Positions 40,450 through 52,429 of a DNA stretch of 64,000 nt are shown here, piece by piece (position 1 is the stretch's first letter; every line of letters begins with the position of its first letter). The translations under genes and the position numbers were made by a program. Below the pieces are notes generated by a model, which did no database searches, had not been told where the DNA came from, and saw only the letters and a program-made list of their open reading frames with translations. The DNA is taken from NCBI RefSeq assembly GCF_030012985.1, contig NZ_CP120233.1, positions 5,203,001 to 5,267,000 of the forward strand, read 5' to 3'. The DNA is from Microbulbifer sp. VAAF005. Its GTDB lineage: Bacteria; Pseudomonadota; Gammaproteobacteria; Pseudomonadales; Cellvibrionaceae.

Positions 40450-43400
40450 GTGAATATGGCGACGGTTATTACCGACAGCCGTGAAGAATTAGTTGCGCAG
40501 ATTTGCGAGCTGATTCGTGACAAGCTGACCAGCGAAGCCGAACCCGTTGTGGCTTTTGCCCAGCAGTTCCTCAATCAGTACCCATTAGAGGATCTGGCCG
40601 GCCGTCGTCTTGTCGACGTCTATGGCTGCATATACACCTGGTGGAACTTTATTCAACAGCGCCCGGGCGGCCTACCCAAGGTGAAGGTCTTTAACCCCCG
40701 CCTCGAAGATGATGGTTGGGAGTGCTCGCATACAGTCATTGGTGTGCTGCAGCGGGATATGCCATTTCTGGTGGACTCCATTCGCATGGAGATCAATCGT
40801 CGAAATACAGTGACTCACTCGATAAAGAGTACGGTAGTTCGAGTCGAGCGTGATGCCAAGGGGAAACTGACTCGCCTGTTGCCGACAGAGGAAGAGTTGC
40901 TGGGCGAAAAGCCGCAGGCAAAAGGGAAGCGCATTACGAACGAAGCGATGATTTATGTCGAGATTAATCACGACACTTCATCTGAATTCGCTTCAGGTTT
41001 GATGACTGGCTTAAAAGACGTGCTCGGCGATGTGGAACTGGTGGTGGACGACTATGTCCCAATGCTGGAAACCTGCAGCGCAATGGAGGGGCAGTTACAG
41101 GCGGGGCTTCCAGACGAAGACACCAACCTATTGGAAGCCAGTGCATTTTTGCAGTGGATGCGCGACGGTAACTTCACCTTCCTGGGATATCGTGAATACG
41201 AGTTCAGTGTTGTCGGGGATAAGAAAATCCTCAATGAAGTTGAAGACCGCAGGCTCGGTATTTTCAAAAAGCTGGAAGAAGCTGCGCCGATGCTGGAAAC
41301 CTCTTTTAGTGAGGGCAAGCAGCGTTTCTACCAAGGGCCCAATTACCTGACATTTGCCAAGTCCTCCGTTAAGTCCCGGGTGCACCGCACGGCCTATTCG
41401 GACTACGTGATGATTAAGCGCTACAACACCGAGGGCGAGGTGATTGGCGAAGCGGCGTTTATGGGGCTTTATACCTCGCCGGTTTACACCGAGAGCCCAG
41501 CGAAAATTCCGATTATTCGTCGCAAGATGGCCTCGATCATCGAGTCTAGTGGTCTCTCCGGGCAGGGGCACGATGGCAAAGCCCTGCGTCGGATTCTTGA
41601 TACCTTCCCAAGGGATGAACTTTTCCAGGGCAGCACCAAAGAGCTGTTTGACGTGGTAATGGGTGTGCTGCAGTTAAATGAGCGGGCTCACCTTCGCCTG
41701 TTTATGCGTCGCGACCCCTTTGGTAAATTCGTCACTGCCACGGTATACGTTCCCCGTGAGCTGTTTAACAGTGATGTGCGCGAGGTGATTTGCGCGCATA
41801 TTGCCAAAGCGATTAATGCGAAGGACTCGGACTTCACCACTTTCTTCTCCGAATCCATTCTCGCGCGGGTTCATTTTGTTTTCCGCGTGTCCCCCGATGA
41901 GCCTGTTGATTTTGATGTCGCGCTGCTGGAGGCGCAAATTGTGGATATTACCCGCTCCTGGGAAGATGTTTTCCAAAGATCACTAATTGAAAATAGCGGG
42001 GAAGAAGAGGGCAGTCGTCTCTATCGTACTTTTGGCCGCGCCTTCCCGGCGGGGTACCGTGAAGACTTTGAGCCTCGTATTGCGGTGCAGGATGTAGCAG
42101 CCGTTCAGAGCCTCAGTGAAGATAACCGGGTAGCAATGAGTTTCTACCAGCCGGTGGGGGCAGCTCAGGGCAGTCTGCGGTTCAAGGTATTCAACTGGGG
42201 CAGCGGCCTGACGCTCTCCGACGTGATTCCCGTGCTGGAAAATCTGGGCTTGCGGGTTATTGGTGAATTCCCCTATACGATTCGCCCCCGTGGCTATACC
42301 GATGTGTGGATGCACGAATTCCATCTGGAATTTGGTCTGCCCACCAAAATTGATGCGCAGGCATCCCGTGGCCTGTTCCAGGATGCGTTCGCGGCGATCT
42401 GGAATCACACGGCGGAAAGCGATGCCTTCAATCGCCTGGTGCTGGCCGCCCGGCTTAACTGGCGCGAAGTATCCATGCTTCGCGCCTACGCTCGTTACCT
42501 GAAGCAAACCAAGTCCGGTGCCAGTCAGAGCTATATTGCCGCTACCCTGGCCAGCCACGTGGATATCACCCGCAACCTGGTAGCCTTGTTTAGGGCGATG
42601 TTCGATCCCCGTTTAAGCACTGGTAAGCAGGAGCAGCCCCGTGTCGAGCGCTTGATCGCTAAAATTCACGATGGTTTGGATACGGTTGATAACCTGAATG
42701 AAGATTTGGTTCTGCGCCGATATTTGGAATTAATCCTGGCGACCCTGCGCACTAACTTCTTCCAGGTGGATGATGAAGGGCAGCCCAAGGATTATATTTC
42801 GATCAAATTCAGTCCCCGGGATATTCCCGGCATTCCCGAACCCCGCCCGGAGTTTGAGATTTTTGTTTACTCCCCTCGCGTGGAAGGTGTGCACTTGCGC
42901 GGCAGTAAAGTCGCTCGCGGCGGCCTGCGTTGGTCTGACCGACTGGAAGATTTCCGCACAGAAGTTCTGGGCCTGGTAAAAGCCCAAGCGGTGAAAAATG
43001 CGGTTATTGTACCCAGTGGTGCAAAAGGAGGATTTGTTGTTCGACGTCCGCCTACCGATGGCAGTCGCGAAGCCATGATGGAAGAGGGAATCTCCTGCTA
43101 CAAAACCTTTATTCGCGGCCTTTTGGATATCACTGACAATCTGAAAGACGGCGAAGTTGTACCGCCCAAATATGTTGTTCGCCGGGATGAGGATGACCCC
43201 TACCTGGTAGTGGCTGCGGATAAAGGGACGGCGACTTTCTCAGATATTGCCAACGGCATTGCCGGGGAGTATGGCTTCTGGATGGGCGACGCTTTCGCCT
43301 CCGGTGGCAGCCAGGGATACGACCATAAGAAAATGGGTATTACAGCCCGTGGAGCCTGGGTATCGGTACAGCGCCACTTCCGTGAGATGGGGGTGGATGT

Positions 43401-45345
43401 CCAGAAAGAAAACTTCTCTGTTGTCGGCATTGGCGATATGGGTGGAGATGTTTTTGGTAACGGCATGTTGCTGTCTGAGCATATCTGCCTGAAAGCGGCC
43501 TTTAACCACCTGCATATTTTTGTGGACCCCAATCCGGATGCAGAATCCAGCTTTAAAGAGCGCCAGCGTTTGTTCGCCTTGCCCCGGTCGAGCTGGAGAG
43601 ATTACGAGCGCAAATTAATTTCCAAAGGTGGTGGTATCTTCGAGCGTCGCGCCAAGGCCATTGCTATTACGCCAGAAATGAAAGAAGCGTTTGATATCAA
43701 ACAGGATCAACTGAATCCCAACGAGCTGATTAGTGCCTTGCTCAGAGCGCCGGTGGATCTGATCTGGAATGGCGGTATTGGCACTTATGTTAAGGCTACT
43801 ACCGAGACGGACTCCGAAGTTGGTGACAAGTCCAATGATCACTTGCGCGTTGATGGTCGGGAGTTGCGTGCCAAAGTCTTTGGCGAGGGCGGCAACCTGG
43901 GTATGACCCAGCGTGGACGTATTGAGTTTGCTCTCAATGGCGGGCGTTGTAACACTGACTTTATCGATAATGCGGCCGGTGTGGATTGTTCTGACCACGA
44001 GGTAAATATCAAGATCCTTCTGGATAAAGTTGTTGCCCAGGGTGATTTGACTGAAAAGCAGCGCAATGAGCTGCTGGATGGGATGACCGATGCTGTCGGT
44101 GAATTGGTGCTGCACAATAACTATGAGCAGACTTTTGCCCTCAGTGTGGCGGAATATCAGGTTGCCAAGCGCCTGGACGAGTACCGCAGAACTATAAACA
44201 CTTTGGAAGACGACGGCCGATTGAACCGCGCGCTGGAGTTTATTCCTGACAACGAGCAGATTTCTGAGCGCGAGCACAAAGGGCAGTCCCTGACCCGCCC
44301 CGAATTATCGGTTCTAATTTCATACGTTAAGGTCAAGTTGAAAGAAGAGCTGCAAAATGCACAAATCACCGACAATGAGCGGGTGCGTTTTGCGGTTGAG
44401 TCTGCATTCCCGGAAAAATTGGTCGAGCGTTATCGCGACCAAGTCTATGACCATCCGCTGTTGCGCCAGATCGTGGCTACCCAGGTCGCCAATGAGATGG
44501 TTAACAGTATGGGTATCACCTTCTACAACCGTATCGGTACAGCCACTGGCGCCGATGTGAACGATGTAACTGCCGCTTATGTCAGCGCTCGTGATGTGTA
44601 CGAGATGCACGACTTCCAGGAGCAGCTGGCTGCGCTGGACTACAAGGTGCCAGCGGAGCTGCAAACAGAACTGCTGAACTCGATGATAGGCCGTGTGCGC
44701 CGGGCAACCCGGTGGTTCCTGCGCAATCGCCGCAATGAGTTGGAGCCAGCTACCAACTGCGAGCTGTTCCAGGAGCCGGTACAGCGGGTTATTACAGCGT
44801 TGCCGCAGGTCTTGAGTGGCGAGCCCCTTAACGAATGGGAGCAGCGCTACCAGAAACTCCTGGAAGCAGGGGTACCAGAGGCCCTGGCCCTGCTGTCGGC
44901 GTCGCCCACCTACCTCTACTCGGCACTGGGTATTTCTGAGTCGGCGCGAGCTAGCGATACGCCCGTAGAGGAAGTTGCCACGGTTTACTTCAGGCTGTCG
45001 GATGAGTTGAACCTGCATTGGTTTGGTAATCTGATCGTCGACTTGCCGGTAGACAGCTTCTGGCAGGCGCAAGCCCGGGAGACCAGTATGGATGACCTGG
45101 ACAGCCAGTTGTCGACACTGGCGGTGAACATTCTTCGCTTAGGCAAGGCTGAAAATCTTGATGTAGAGGGTGCAATGTCCCGCTGGAGCGCTATCATGGC
45201 GCCCGCAATTCAACGCTGGCACAATATGATTGCCGAGTTGAAGTCTACTTCTGTCGGTGACTTTGCCATGTTCACTGTGGCTTTGCGCGAGCTAATGTAT
45301 CTCGCCCACGCCACTGCGGACCGGGAAACCCTGGCAGAACAGTAG
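40450..45345 (+). CDS. gdhB: NAD-specific glutamate dehydrogenase, large (180-kDa) type
   Basis: Oxidative deamination of glutamate to 2-oxoglutarate and ammonia with NAD; a catabolic, cytoplasmic enzyme. At 1631 residues it belongs to the GDH-180 family known from Pseudomonas and Streptomyces. The long N-terminal part carries ACT-like regulatory regions. The catalytic core is at about residues 815-860, with [10 protein letters not shown] and [10 protein letters not shown], including the substrate Lys residues. The NAD-binding loop [13 protein letters not shown] is at about residue 990. The C-terminal ~500 residues are the helical domain of this family. The GTG at 40450 has GGGAGG at good spacing; an ATG two codons later is possible. 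The frame is complete. Confidence 0.95.
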   Translation: MNMATVITDSREELVAQICELIRDKLTSEAEPVVAFAQQFLNQYPLEDLAGRRLVDVYGCIYTWWNFIQQRPGGLPKVKVFNPRLEDDGWECSHTVIGVLQRDMPFLVDSIRMEINRRNTVTHSIKSTVVRVERDAKGKLTRLLPTEEELLGEKPQAKGKRITNEAMIYVEINHDTSSEFASGLMTGLKDVLGDVELVVDDYVPMLETCSAMEGQLQAGLPDEDTNLLEASAFLQWMRDGNFTFLGYREYEFSVVGDKKILNEVEDRRLGIFKKLEEAAPMLETSFSEGKQRFYQGPNYLTFAKSSVKSRVHRTAYSDYVMIKRYNTEGEVIGEAAFMGLYTSPVYTESPAKIPIIRRKMASIIESSGLSGQGHDGKALRRILDTFPRDELFQGSTKELFDVVMGVLQLNERAHLRLFMRRDPFGKFVTATVYVPRELFNSDVREVICAHIAKAINAKDSDFTTFFSESILARVHFVFRVSPDEPVDFDVALLEAQIVDITRSWEDVFQRSLIENSGEEEGSRLYRTFGRAFPAGYREDFEPRIAVQDVAAVQSLSEDNRVAMSFYQPVGAAQGSLRFKVFNWGSGLTLSDVIPVLENLGLRVIGEFPYTIRPRGYTDVWMHEFHLEFGLPTKIDAQASRGLFQDAFAAIWNHTAESDAFNRLVLAARLNWREVSMLRAYARYLKQTKSGASQSYIAATLASHVDITRNLVALFRAMFDPRLSTGKQEQPRVERLIAKIHDGLDTVDNLNEDLVLRRYLELILATLRTNFFQVDDEGQPKDYISIKFSPRDIPGIPEPRPEFEIFVYSPRVEGVHLRGSKVARGGLRWSDRLEDFRTEVLGLVKAQAVKNAVIVPSGAKGGFVVRRPPTDGSREAMMEEGISCYKTFIRGLLDITDNLKDGEVVPPKYVVRRDEDDPYLVVAADKGTATFSDIANGIAGEYGFWMGDAFASGGSQGYDHKKMGITARGAWVSVQRHFREMGVDVQKENFSVVGIGDMGGDVFGNGMLLSEHICLKAAFNHLHIFVDPNPDAESSFKERQRLFALPRSSWRDYERKLISKGGGIFERRAKAIAITPEMKEAFDIKQDQLNPNELISALLRAPVDLIWNGGIGTYVKATTETDSEVGDKSNDHLRVDGRELRAKVFGEGGNLGMTQRGRIEFALNGGRCNTDFIDNAAGVDCSDHEVNIKILLDKVVAQGDLTEKQRNELLDGMTDAVGELVLHNNYEQTFALSVAEYQVAKRLDEYRRTINTLEDDGRLNRALEFIPDNEQISEREHKGQSLTRPELSVLISYVKVKLKEELQNAQITDNERVRFAVESAFPEKLVERYRDQVYDHPLLRQIVATQVANEMVNSMGITFYNRIGTATGADVNDVTAAYVSARDVYEMHDFQEQLAALDYKVPAELQTELLNSMIGRVRRATRWFLRNRRNELEPATNCELFQEPVQRVITALPQVLSGEPLNEWEQRYQKLLEAGVPEALALLSASPTYLYSALGISESARASDTPVEEVATVYFRLSDELNLHWFGNLIVDLPVDSFWQAQARETSMDDLDSQLSTLAVNILRLGKAENLDVEGAMSRWSAIMAPAIQRWHNMIAELKSTSVGDFAMFTVALRELMYLAHATADRETLAEQ

Positions 45346-45357
45346 CGGAATAGAGCC

Positions 45358-45380
45358 CAGGGGCCGCTCAAAGGCCCCTG
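45358..45380 (+). terminator. Hairpin after gdhB
   Basis: CAGGGGCC (45358-45365) and GGCCCCTG (45373-45380) form an eight-pair stem with a seven-base loop, 13 bases after the stop. There is no T run, so efficiency is uncertain. Confidence 0.55.
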
Positions 45381-45448
45381 TAGTATCGTCATCACAAGAT
45401 AGAGCCCTTCGTTTTCTGAAGGGTTCGCCTCCCCACGTAAGGAAAGGT

Positions 45449-46486
45449 ATGTATTCAACACTGCGTAAAGCCTTGTTTGCGCTTGACCCTGAGCGGGCCC
45501 ACCATTTGTCGATTGATGCCATTGGCGCTGCAGAGCGCCTCGGTTTGATGTCCCTGTACAAAAAGTCGGTCCCGGATGATCCGGTCGAGTTGATGGGGCT
45601 CACTCTACCCAACCCGGTTGGTTTGGCCGCTGGTCTGGATAAGAATGCGCAGGCCTTTAATGGTTTCGGAGCCCTGGGATTCGGGTTTGTTGAAGTGGGC
45701 ACCGTGACACCGCGTCCCCAACCCGGCAATCCGCTGCCAAGGCTGTTTAGGGTGGAAGAGGCCGATGCGATTATTAACCGTATGGGTTTTAACAACCTCG
45801 GTGTTGACTACCTGATTGAAAGAGTGAAAAAGCGCCGTTATAGCGGTGTTTTGGGGATCAATGTGGGTAAGAACTTTGATACTCCAGTGGAAAAGGCCGC
45901 CGATGACTACTGCCTGTGTATGGAGCAGGTGTACCGCTACGCCGACTACATCACTGCCAACGTTTCGTCTCCCAATACCAAAGGGCTACGTGACCTCCAG
46001 TTTGGTGACAGTCTCAATCGCTTGCTGGGCAGCATCAAGGACAAGCAGATGGAGCTGGCTCAAAAGAGTGATCGCTACGTCCCTGTTGCCGTCAAGATTG
46101 CCCCGGATATGGAAGGCGATGCGGTGGCGCAGATAGCCGAGGCGCTGTGTGAGTACGATATCGATGGGGTGATCGCTACCAATACGACGATCGATAAGTC
46201 TTCAGTCGCCAAGCTGCCCCATGGTAGCGAAGAGGGCGGTTTGAGCGGAAAACCCCTGAGAGCGCAATCCACCAAGGTCATCGAGCTGTTATCGAAAGAG
46301 TTGAGCAAGCAGATCCCGATTATCGGGGTTGGCGGTATTTTTGATGGTGACAGTGCGGCTGAAAAAATTCGTGCTGGGGCGACTGCCGTACAGATGTACA
46401 CCGGTTTTATCTATCGGGGGCCTGAATTGATTCGTGAGGCGGCAGAGGCAATTGCTTTGGAGCGTCGCCGAACAGAGCAAGGGTAA
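45449..46486 (+). CDS. pyrD: Dihydroorotate dehydrogenase (quinone), class 2
   Basis: Fourth step of pyrimidine synthesis: dihydroorotate to orotate, with electrons passed through FMN to quinone at the inner membrane. The N-terminal helix region ([19 protein letters not shown]) is the membrane-associating, quinone-binding extension of class 2 enzymes. The core shows [30 protein letters not shown], the catalytic-base Ser region [12 protein letters not shown] and TGFIYRGP at the end. At 345 residues it is of normal length. AAGGAAAGG precedes the ATG. Confidence 0.96.
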   Translation: MYSTLRKALFALDPERAHHLSIDAIGAAERLGLMSLYKKSVPDDPVELMGLTLPNPVGLAAGLDKNAQAFNGFGALGFGFVEVGTVTPRPQPGNPLPRLFRVEEADAIINRMGFNNLGVDYLIERVKKRRYSGVLGINVGKNFDTPVEKAADDYCLCMEQVYRYADYITANVSSPNTKGLRDLQFGDSLNRLLGSIKDKQMELAQKSDRYVPVAVKIAPDMEGDAVAQIAEALCEYDIDGVIATNTTIDKSSVAKLPHGSEEGGLSGKPLRAQSTKVIELLSKELSKQIPIIGVGGIFDGDSAAEKIRAGATAVQMYTGFIYRGPELIREAAEAIALERRRTEQG

Positions 46487-46516
46487 GCTGTATCAGTTGC
46501 TGACTGCTAGGAAAAT

Positions 46517-46540
46517 GGGGGCTTTTGACGATAAGCCCCC
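46517..46540. terminator. Convergent terminator between pyrD and rmf
   Basis: GGGGGCTT (46517-46524) and AAGCCCCC (46533-46540) form a perfect eight-pair stem with an eight-base loop between two convergent genes. Short A and T flanks suggest action in both directions. Confidence 0.75.
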
Positions 46541-46549
46541 TCGCCATCT

Positions 46550-46801
46550 CTAAATGGTGCTCCACCCGTCAGGGTATTGGATGTCGGTAGAAACGGCGCC
46601 ATAAATCTCCAGTTTTTGGGCCTTGGTCACTCTGTCGAAGCCATTCCAGTAATCTTCCCGCCCCTCACGCCAACCATTGATCCACTCCTGATGAGGATCC
46701 TCTTCGACAAATGGGCAGCTATCCATAGACTTGTTGTTCAGGGCTGCCAAATAGCCCTTGTAAAATGCCCTGTCGGCGTGATTTCGTTTTTGGCGTTTCA
46801 T
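46550..46801 (-). CDS. rmf: Ribosome modulation factor
   Basis: A small basic protein that dimerises 70S ribosomes into inactive 100S particles in stationary phase. The core MKRQKRNHADRAFYKGYLA, SMDSCPF and QEWINGWREGREDYW matches RMF closely. I start at the ATG at 46801 (83 residues), with AGAGGTG upstream; the frame is open further but the homology begins exactly here. Compared with the 55-residue E. coli protein it has a C-terminal extension of about 20-25 residues, as seen in other marine and pseudomonad relatives. Confidence 0.93.
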   Translation of the reverse strand: MKRQKRNHADRAFYKGYLAALNNKSMDSCPFVEEDPHQEWINGWREGREDYWNGFDRVTKAQKLEIYGAVSTDIQYPDGWSTI

Positions 46802-47222
46802 CGTATACGGCACCTCTACTTTGTCGGTCTGTGGACAGTTTGTCGGCAGGTTCGCAAACGGCTCTATTTGGGGGTGTCTCTCAATGAATTTTAGTGAAGG
46901 AAATAAGTCTTTGAACGGACCGACCCAATCCACCTTATTAGTAAGAGTAAAGTGGCTGCGTGGGAATCGGAAAACATCTCTAGTTGACAGTATGACTTAT
47001 GGGGCAGGTAGTAATTAACGGCAGGGCGTATTCTCTTCTGCCACAAAATGGGATAATCGTCCTCTTTTGGGCAAGGCGATAATGCTCAATTTCCCTAGTT
47101 GGGGGCGGTAAAGGTTTTGCCTCCAAGTTTTATTTGTGCGTACTGGCGGCGCAGACGTTGCCGGCAGCTTTAAGTGGGCGGTCTTTATTGGCGCACAAAA
47201 CTTCCTCCAGAGGAGGAGCTTA
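46802..47222. other. Divergent intergenic region between rmf and rlmKL
   Basis: About 420 bases with no gene. It holds the promoters of rmf (minus) and rlmKL (plus). The only structure I note is the CCTCC-AGA-GGAGG hairpin at its right end, annotated separately. Confidence 0.45.
47204..47219 (+). promoter_or_regulatory. Hairpin embedding the rlmKL ribosome-binding site
   Basis: CCTCC (47204-47208), loop AGA and GGAGG (47212-47216) form a tight stem that contains the Shine-Dalgarno of the next gene. If it folds in the mRNA it would mask the site. The spacing of GGAGGAG fits the ATG at 47223, which supports that start over the TTG at 47236. Confidence 0.5.
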
Positions 47223-49434
47223 ATGAGTAAGTATTTTGACAGATTTACAAACCGAAGAATTTGAGTTTACGGCTACGTGTCCCAAGGGAATAGAGGGACT
47301 GCTCGCTAATGAATTACGCGACCTGGGTGCAGGGTCTGTAAGGGAGCAGCCGGCGGCAGTGTATTTTTCCGGCTCCCTGAAGCTGGCTTACCGCTGCTGT
47401 CTGTGGAGTCGCTTGGCAAACCGCATTATGCTGCGTTTGGCGCAGGTGCATGTAGCCACCGCTGAAGACCTTTACCAAGCAGTTGCCGAGCAACCCTGGG
47501 AACTCCACATTCGCCCCTCGGGCAAACTGTGGATGCAATTCTCTGGGACCAATCGAGAGATCCGCAATAGTCAGTTCGGTGCTCAAAAAGCAAAAGATGC
47601 TATTGTCGACCGCCTTCGCCGCCAGTCGGGAGCCCGTCCAAGTATTGATAAACATCATCCAGATTTGACGGTTGCCCTGCGCTTGCATCGGGATAAGTTG
47701 GATATCGCCATCGATCTAAGCGGTGACAGCTTGCATCGCCGTGGCTACCGAACCCATATCGGTGCAGCCCCACTGAAAGAGAACCTTGCGGCAGCACTGT
47801 TGCTGCGAGCCGGCTGGCCAAAGATTGCCGAGCAGGGTGGAGCATTGCTCGACCCGATGTGTGGCTCGGGCACTATTCTGGTGGAGGCGGCGATGATCGC
47901 TGCTGATATAGCACCGGGATTAATGCGGGATAGCTTTGGTTTTGAGCGTTGGCTGAACCACCAAAGCGATATCTGGAATGAGCTTCGCGAGGAGGCATTA
48001 CAGCGTCAAGGCGTTGGCCTGGCTCGCGAACTGCCAGAGATTCGCGGTTACGATGCCGATGCGAAAGTCTTGTTTGCGGCTGAAGCTAATATTGCCCGGG
48101 CCGGTCTGGAGCGCCAGGTGCGAGTGAGTTGCCGCCCAGTAGCAGGGTTTAGGGTACCGAGTCATAGAGAAGTCAAAGCGGGATTGGTTTTGACAAACCC
48201 ACCCTACGGTGAGCGCTTGGGTGAGCAGGAGGCTTTGCGGGAGACCTATTTTGAACTGGGGCGGCAGTTAAAAGCGGAGTTCCCGGGCTGGTTGGTCGGT
48301 GTGTTTACCGGCAATCCGGAACTGGGTTATGCCACCGGTTTACGCTCTCATAAGCAGTACCAGTTATACAATGGCAGTATTCCCAGTCAGTTGCTGATGT
48401 TTGAGGTTCGTGCGCAAAGCGGAGCGGCGGCGAGTGAAGCTACTGGGCCGAAGCTTTCACCCCAGGCGGAGATGGTAGCGAACCGCTTACGCAAAAATCT
48501 GCGCACTACGGGTAAATGGGCCGCGAGGGGTGGCGTGGATTGTTATCGCCTCTACGATGCGGACTTGCCTGAGTATGCTGCGGCTATCGATATCTATAAA
48601 ACCCTGGATGGCGCCGTGTACGCGCATTTGCAGGAGTATCGTCCGCCGGCCACTATCGAGGAAGAGAAGGCTCGGGGGCGCTTGCGCGATTTGTTAAGGG
48701 CCCTTCAGTCCGTGCTCGAATTGCCTCGCGCGAATATCAGTATTAAAGAACGCCGTCGCCACAGCCACAAGGGCGGAGGTAAGGGTGGAAGTCAGTATCA
48801 GAAGCAGACCGAATCCAGAAAGGAACTCTGGGTTGGGGAGTATGGTGCTGAGTTGGCGGTAGATCTGTGGAGCTACCTGGATACAGGGCTTTTCCTCGAT
48901 CATCGCCCGGTGCGCAAATATCTACGAGAGATTTCTGCCGGTAAAACATTCCTAAACCTTTTCTGCTATACCGCCAGTGCGACAGTCCAAGCGGCTCTGG
49001 GTGGTTGCAAGCAGAGCACTAGTGTCGATATGTCGCGAACCTATCAAAACTGGGCGGGACAAAATTTCCGTGCTAATAACATGGATCCTTATCATCATCA
49101 GTTGGTAGAGGCCGATTGTTTGCAGTGGCTTGAATCTGCTCAACAGAACAGGAAAGGCCATTACGATTTAATATTCATGGACCCCCCGAGTTTCTCCAAT
49201 TCCGCCAAGATGAACGGGGTACTAGATATTCAGAGGGACCACGGGAAATTGATTCGTCAGTGTATGTCCCTGTTGTCGCCTCAAGGTCGCTTGGTGTTTT
49301 CCAACAACTTGCGCAGCTTTAAGATGGATGAGGACGTTTCCTGTGAATACTCGGTAGAGAAGCTGAACCTTCTGGATAAGGATTTTCAGCGCAATCCGAA
49401 AATTCACAATGTTTGGGAGCTGCGGGTAAAATAA
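47223..49434 (+). CDS. rlmL: Bifunctional 23S rRNA methyltransferase RlmKL, start region affected by an indel
   Basis: Methylates G2445 (N2, RlmL part) and G2069 (N7, RlmK part) of 23S rRNA. The N-terminal half has a THUMP domain (about residues 45-155) and the methyltransferase motifs DPMCGSGTILVEA and NPPYGERLG. The C-terminal half has FLNLFCYTASATVQAA and DPPSFSNS. The total of about 736 residues is normal. The uninterrupted frame begins with TTG at 47236, too far from GGAGGAG. The ATG at 47223 is ideally placed and joins the frame if the T run at 47234-47237 has one base fewer (MSKYLTDL). I therefore place the start at 47223. Confidence 0.93.
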
Positions 49435-49498
49435 ACTCGCTTGAATAATGGGGCTCCACATTGCTGAAATATTTTAGTGTAAGCGTATTCACAGCAAG

Positions 49499-49532
49499 TA
49501 ATATCTGCAGATCTTCAGGTCTGCAGATATTA
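49499..49532. terminator. Convergent hairpin between rlmKL and the RcsF-like gene
   Basis: TAATATCTGCAGATC (49499-49513) and GGTCTGCAGATATTA (49518-49532) form a 15-pair stem, with one G-T pair and a TTCA loop. The genes converge here, so a bidirectional terminator is likely despite the lack of a T run. Confidence 0.65.
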
Positions 49533-49581
49533 TGGGAGCTCTCTAAGGGCTACTAAAAGCAGTCGGCTTACCGGCGCAAAA

Positions 49582-49995
49582 TCAAAATGCGTGACTGGGA
49601 GTGTATGGTGGGTTATCGATCTCTTGTTCATTGTGCTGTGGAACGATATAAGCGAGGCCGTTGCATTCGATAAATTTTAGGCAGCCAGCAGAATTTTGTG
49701 TAGTGCAACTCTCAAAAACTATGGCGTTTCCGCCGAGATTATGGGTTTTGATTTTTAGTGACTTTTTGATGCTTGCCGGCTCGGGTTTTTCATCGGAGGG
49801 TAAGGCTTGGCAGCTATTGGCTGATACGGTGCCGAGTAATGTCCCATTGCTTCGATGAATCTCAGCTAAAGAATACTCTTCAATCAGTGTGGATTTAACC
49901 TTGTCAGACACATATGTACCTGCGTTTGTCTGTATCTCTATACCGTTGCAGCCGGTAAGTAAGATTAAAGAAGTAGCGAGTAGTAATCTTTGCAC
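49582..49995 (-). CDS. RcsF-like lipoprotein
   Basis: A 137-residue lipoprotein: the signal peptide LLLATSLILLTGC carries a clear lipobox, with Cys as the first mature residue. The remainder has the layout of RcsF: LLGTVSANSCQ, then a helix ending in LGGNAIVFESC, then GCLKFIECNGLAY, with four Cys that could form the two disulfides seen in RcsF. The LGxNAVV-like core is the strongest match. In enterobacteria RcsF senses envelope damage for the Rcs phosphorelay; no Rcs genes are visible here, so any signalling role is inference. It lies downstream of the kinase gene, with 27 bases between. Confidence 0.7.
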   Translation of the reverse strand: MQRLLLATSLILLTGCNGIEIQTNAGTYVSDKVKSTLIEEYSLAEIHRSNGTLLGTVSANSCQALPSDEKPEPASIKKSLKIKTHNLGGNAIVFESCTTQNSAGCLKFIECNGLAYIVPQHNEQEIDNPPYTPSHAF

Positions 49996-50022
49996 TGAAG
50001 TTCCTTCTTGTATTGTTAGGTT

Positions 50023-52412
50023 TTATTGATCAAGTTCCATCACAACACGTATCCCAACATCCTTGGCACGGGCTGTTTCATTTAGGCCTTTTCTATAGTC
50101 AGAAGATATCTTGTTAGAACTGTCTCGCATCGATCCACCTCTTACAGTGTGAAGCTGGCAGCCGCTAATTTTTACTGGTGTCGATGTGGTTTTTGTAGGG
50201 GTGTATCCAGCTTGGTAGCAGTCTTCCACCCACTCAGCCACGTTCCCTGCTGTGTCAAAAAGGCCAAACGGATTCGCCTGATAGTGCCCTACTGGAGCTG
50301 TACTGGTGCTGAACAGCTTTGTGAATTCGCTAAAGCAACCTCTGCGACAATTGGCTTTGCCCCGGGCATCGCTGGAAGCCCACCAGTATTGATGTGAATT
50401 GCCACCTTTGGCGGCGTACTCCCATTCGGCTTCGCTGGCCAATCGGTAATGCTTGCCCGTTTCTTTTGATAGCCAACCTACGTACCTCTGTGCATCCTGC
50501 CAGGTTACATTAATAACTGGTCTATCGCCGCGTCCCCAGCCGGCATCGCTTGGCTTGGCACTGCCAGTGGCCTCTGCAAAACGATCGTATTCTGTAAAAG
50601 TGACTTCAAAGATGGATATGGCAAAGTCCTGCTTCACGTGTACCCTGTGCGCGGGGCTGGCTAAGCGCCGCTGGTTGTTGCCCATAGTAAAACTACCGGC
50701 TTCGATAGCGACCATTTTCGGACCCAGTCCACCTGAGGACAACTTGGACTGGAATCTCTTGCCAATAAAGTAGGCTCGCTCCAGCTTGAAAGTCACTTCC
50801 AGGTCTTTATCTTCAAGCACGATCCATTGACGAACCTTGCTGAAGCCTGGCTTACTCACCTCTACATCATATCTCCCGGGGCCCAATTCTAGGCCTGGTA
50901 GGTAGCGCGGGGCTATATTCATAATCCGTACACGAGCATCAGAGGGCTCAGTGTTTATTGTCAGACTGTACAGCGGAGGCTCGCTCTTTACTTCTGGTTC
51001 ATTAGGCTGGGAAGGGAGCTTTTCAATGGAGGCATCATTTTCTATTGGAGCAGGTGCCTGGTTATTAGAAGGAATTTCCCTGGCTTGGGCAGCCTGTACG
51101 AGAGGGGGCTTACCTGTGCGGTTTGTTCCTGTGAGCCAGAGTGATTTACTTCTGAAGTTATCAGTGCAGGTTCAACACCTGTATCAGGAATTGCAGAGCT
51201 ATCTTCTTCTTTGCTTCCCAGAAGTGAGACTGCAGTAAAATCGCTAGCACTATCCAGCACCGGTACACCAAGTCGCCAGCCTGCCTTGTGGTCAATAATA
51301 CTGTACAAGCTCCAAGTTGTGGTGAGGGAAAGGGCCACCAGACTACTCACTAGCCAGGGGCGTCTGTGCTTCGTCGGTTCGGCCAGGAACTGCCGTAGGC
51401 GCACAACGGTGTCTTGTTCTTTGCGCGCTGGTTGCTCTGGTGTTGCTGTTCCCTGCCAGCTGGTAGTAATTTTATTGAGCCGATCTGTCACACTGCCATA
51501 GATTGTCAGTATCAGCGCTTTTGCCAGGCTCGAAGTTTTTAAGGTTGAATTGTTCAGCTGACTGATTTGATTGGCAGGCTTGCCTGCGAGTGCCGCGACT
51601 AAATCGTCTGCTGCATCGGCAATATCGAGTCCGCGCTGAAAGCGCTTGTCCGGATCTTTGGCCAGAAAACGATCGAGTAGAGGCTGATAGAGTGCATGTC
51701 GGGCTGGCAGTCTTGGCACCGGGTCTGTGAGATGTTTAATCGCTATAGCGACGGCTTCATCTGCTTGATAGGGCACGGCTCCGGTAAGCATTTCATAGAA
51801 AACAACTCCTAGACTGTAAAGGTCTGCGCGACCATCCACTGCTGCTCCACGCGCTTGCTCAGGGCTCATGTAGTGAGGGGTCCCTACAACCATCCCGCTG
51901 TTTGTCATACGAGTAGTTCTTGCGATAGCTCTAGCTACACCAAAGTCACTGAGTACGGCCGACCCATCTTCACGAAACAAAATGTTTTCTGGTTTTAGGT
52001 CTCGATGCACATAACCTTTGCTGTGGGAGTGATCCAGGGCCATGGCAATCTGGCGCACTACGTTGAGCGCCTCCAATGGCTCAAGTCCACCTTTGCCCAG
52101 CTGCTCGGCAACTGAGCCGCCGGGCATATAATCCATCGCGATATAGTTGAGGCTGCGATAGCGTCCAATATCATGGATGCCAACAATATTGGGGTGCGAC
52201 AACTGCCCGACAATGTTCGCTTCTCGCTGAAATCGCTCACTGAAGATTGGGTCGGCATTTAATACCGGCGACATAACTTTCAGGGCTACCTGTCGGCCAA
52301 CACTACGCTGTACAGCCAGGTAAACCGAGGACATTCCGCCTTGATTGATTTTCTTCAGGATACGATAGCCTGGTATTTGCAGTGACGAAGTACCGCTATT
52401 GACGACTTCCAT
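50023..52412 (-). CDS. Membrane Ser/Thr protein kinase with PEGA and FGE-like domains, frameshifted as assembled
   Basis: A PpkA-like receptor kinase of about 795 residues when one indel is corrected. The N-terminal Hanks-type kinase has INQGGMSSVYLA (P-loop), ALKVM (Lys), YVHRDLKPEN (catalytic loop), DFGVAR and GTPHYMSPEQ. A transmembrane helix (WLVSSLVALSLTTTWSLYSI) lies near residue 360. The frame breaks in the G5 run at 51104-51108 (plus strand); one more base restores SPPLVQAAQARE and leads to a PEGA domain (YSLTINTEPSDARV) and then a formylglycine-generating-enzyme-like domain (EAGSFTMGNNQR, AGNVAEWVEDCY, VRGGSMRDSSN). The catalytic Cys pair of true FGE is not evident, so this is probably an external sensor. 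It follows the PP2C gene by 17 bases. Confidence 0.85.
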
Positions 52413-52429
52413 TAAATGCTTTCCCTAGC

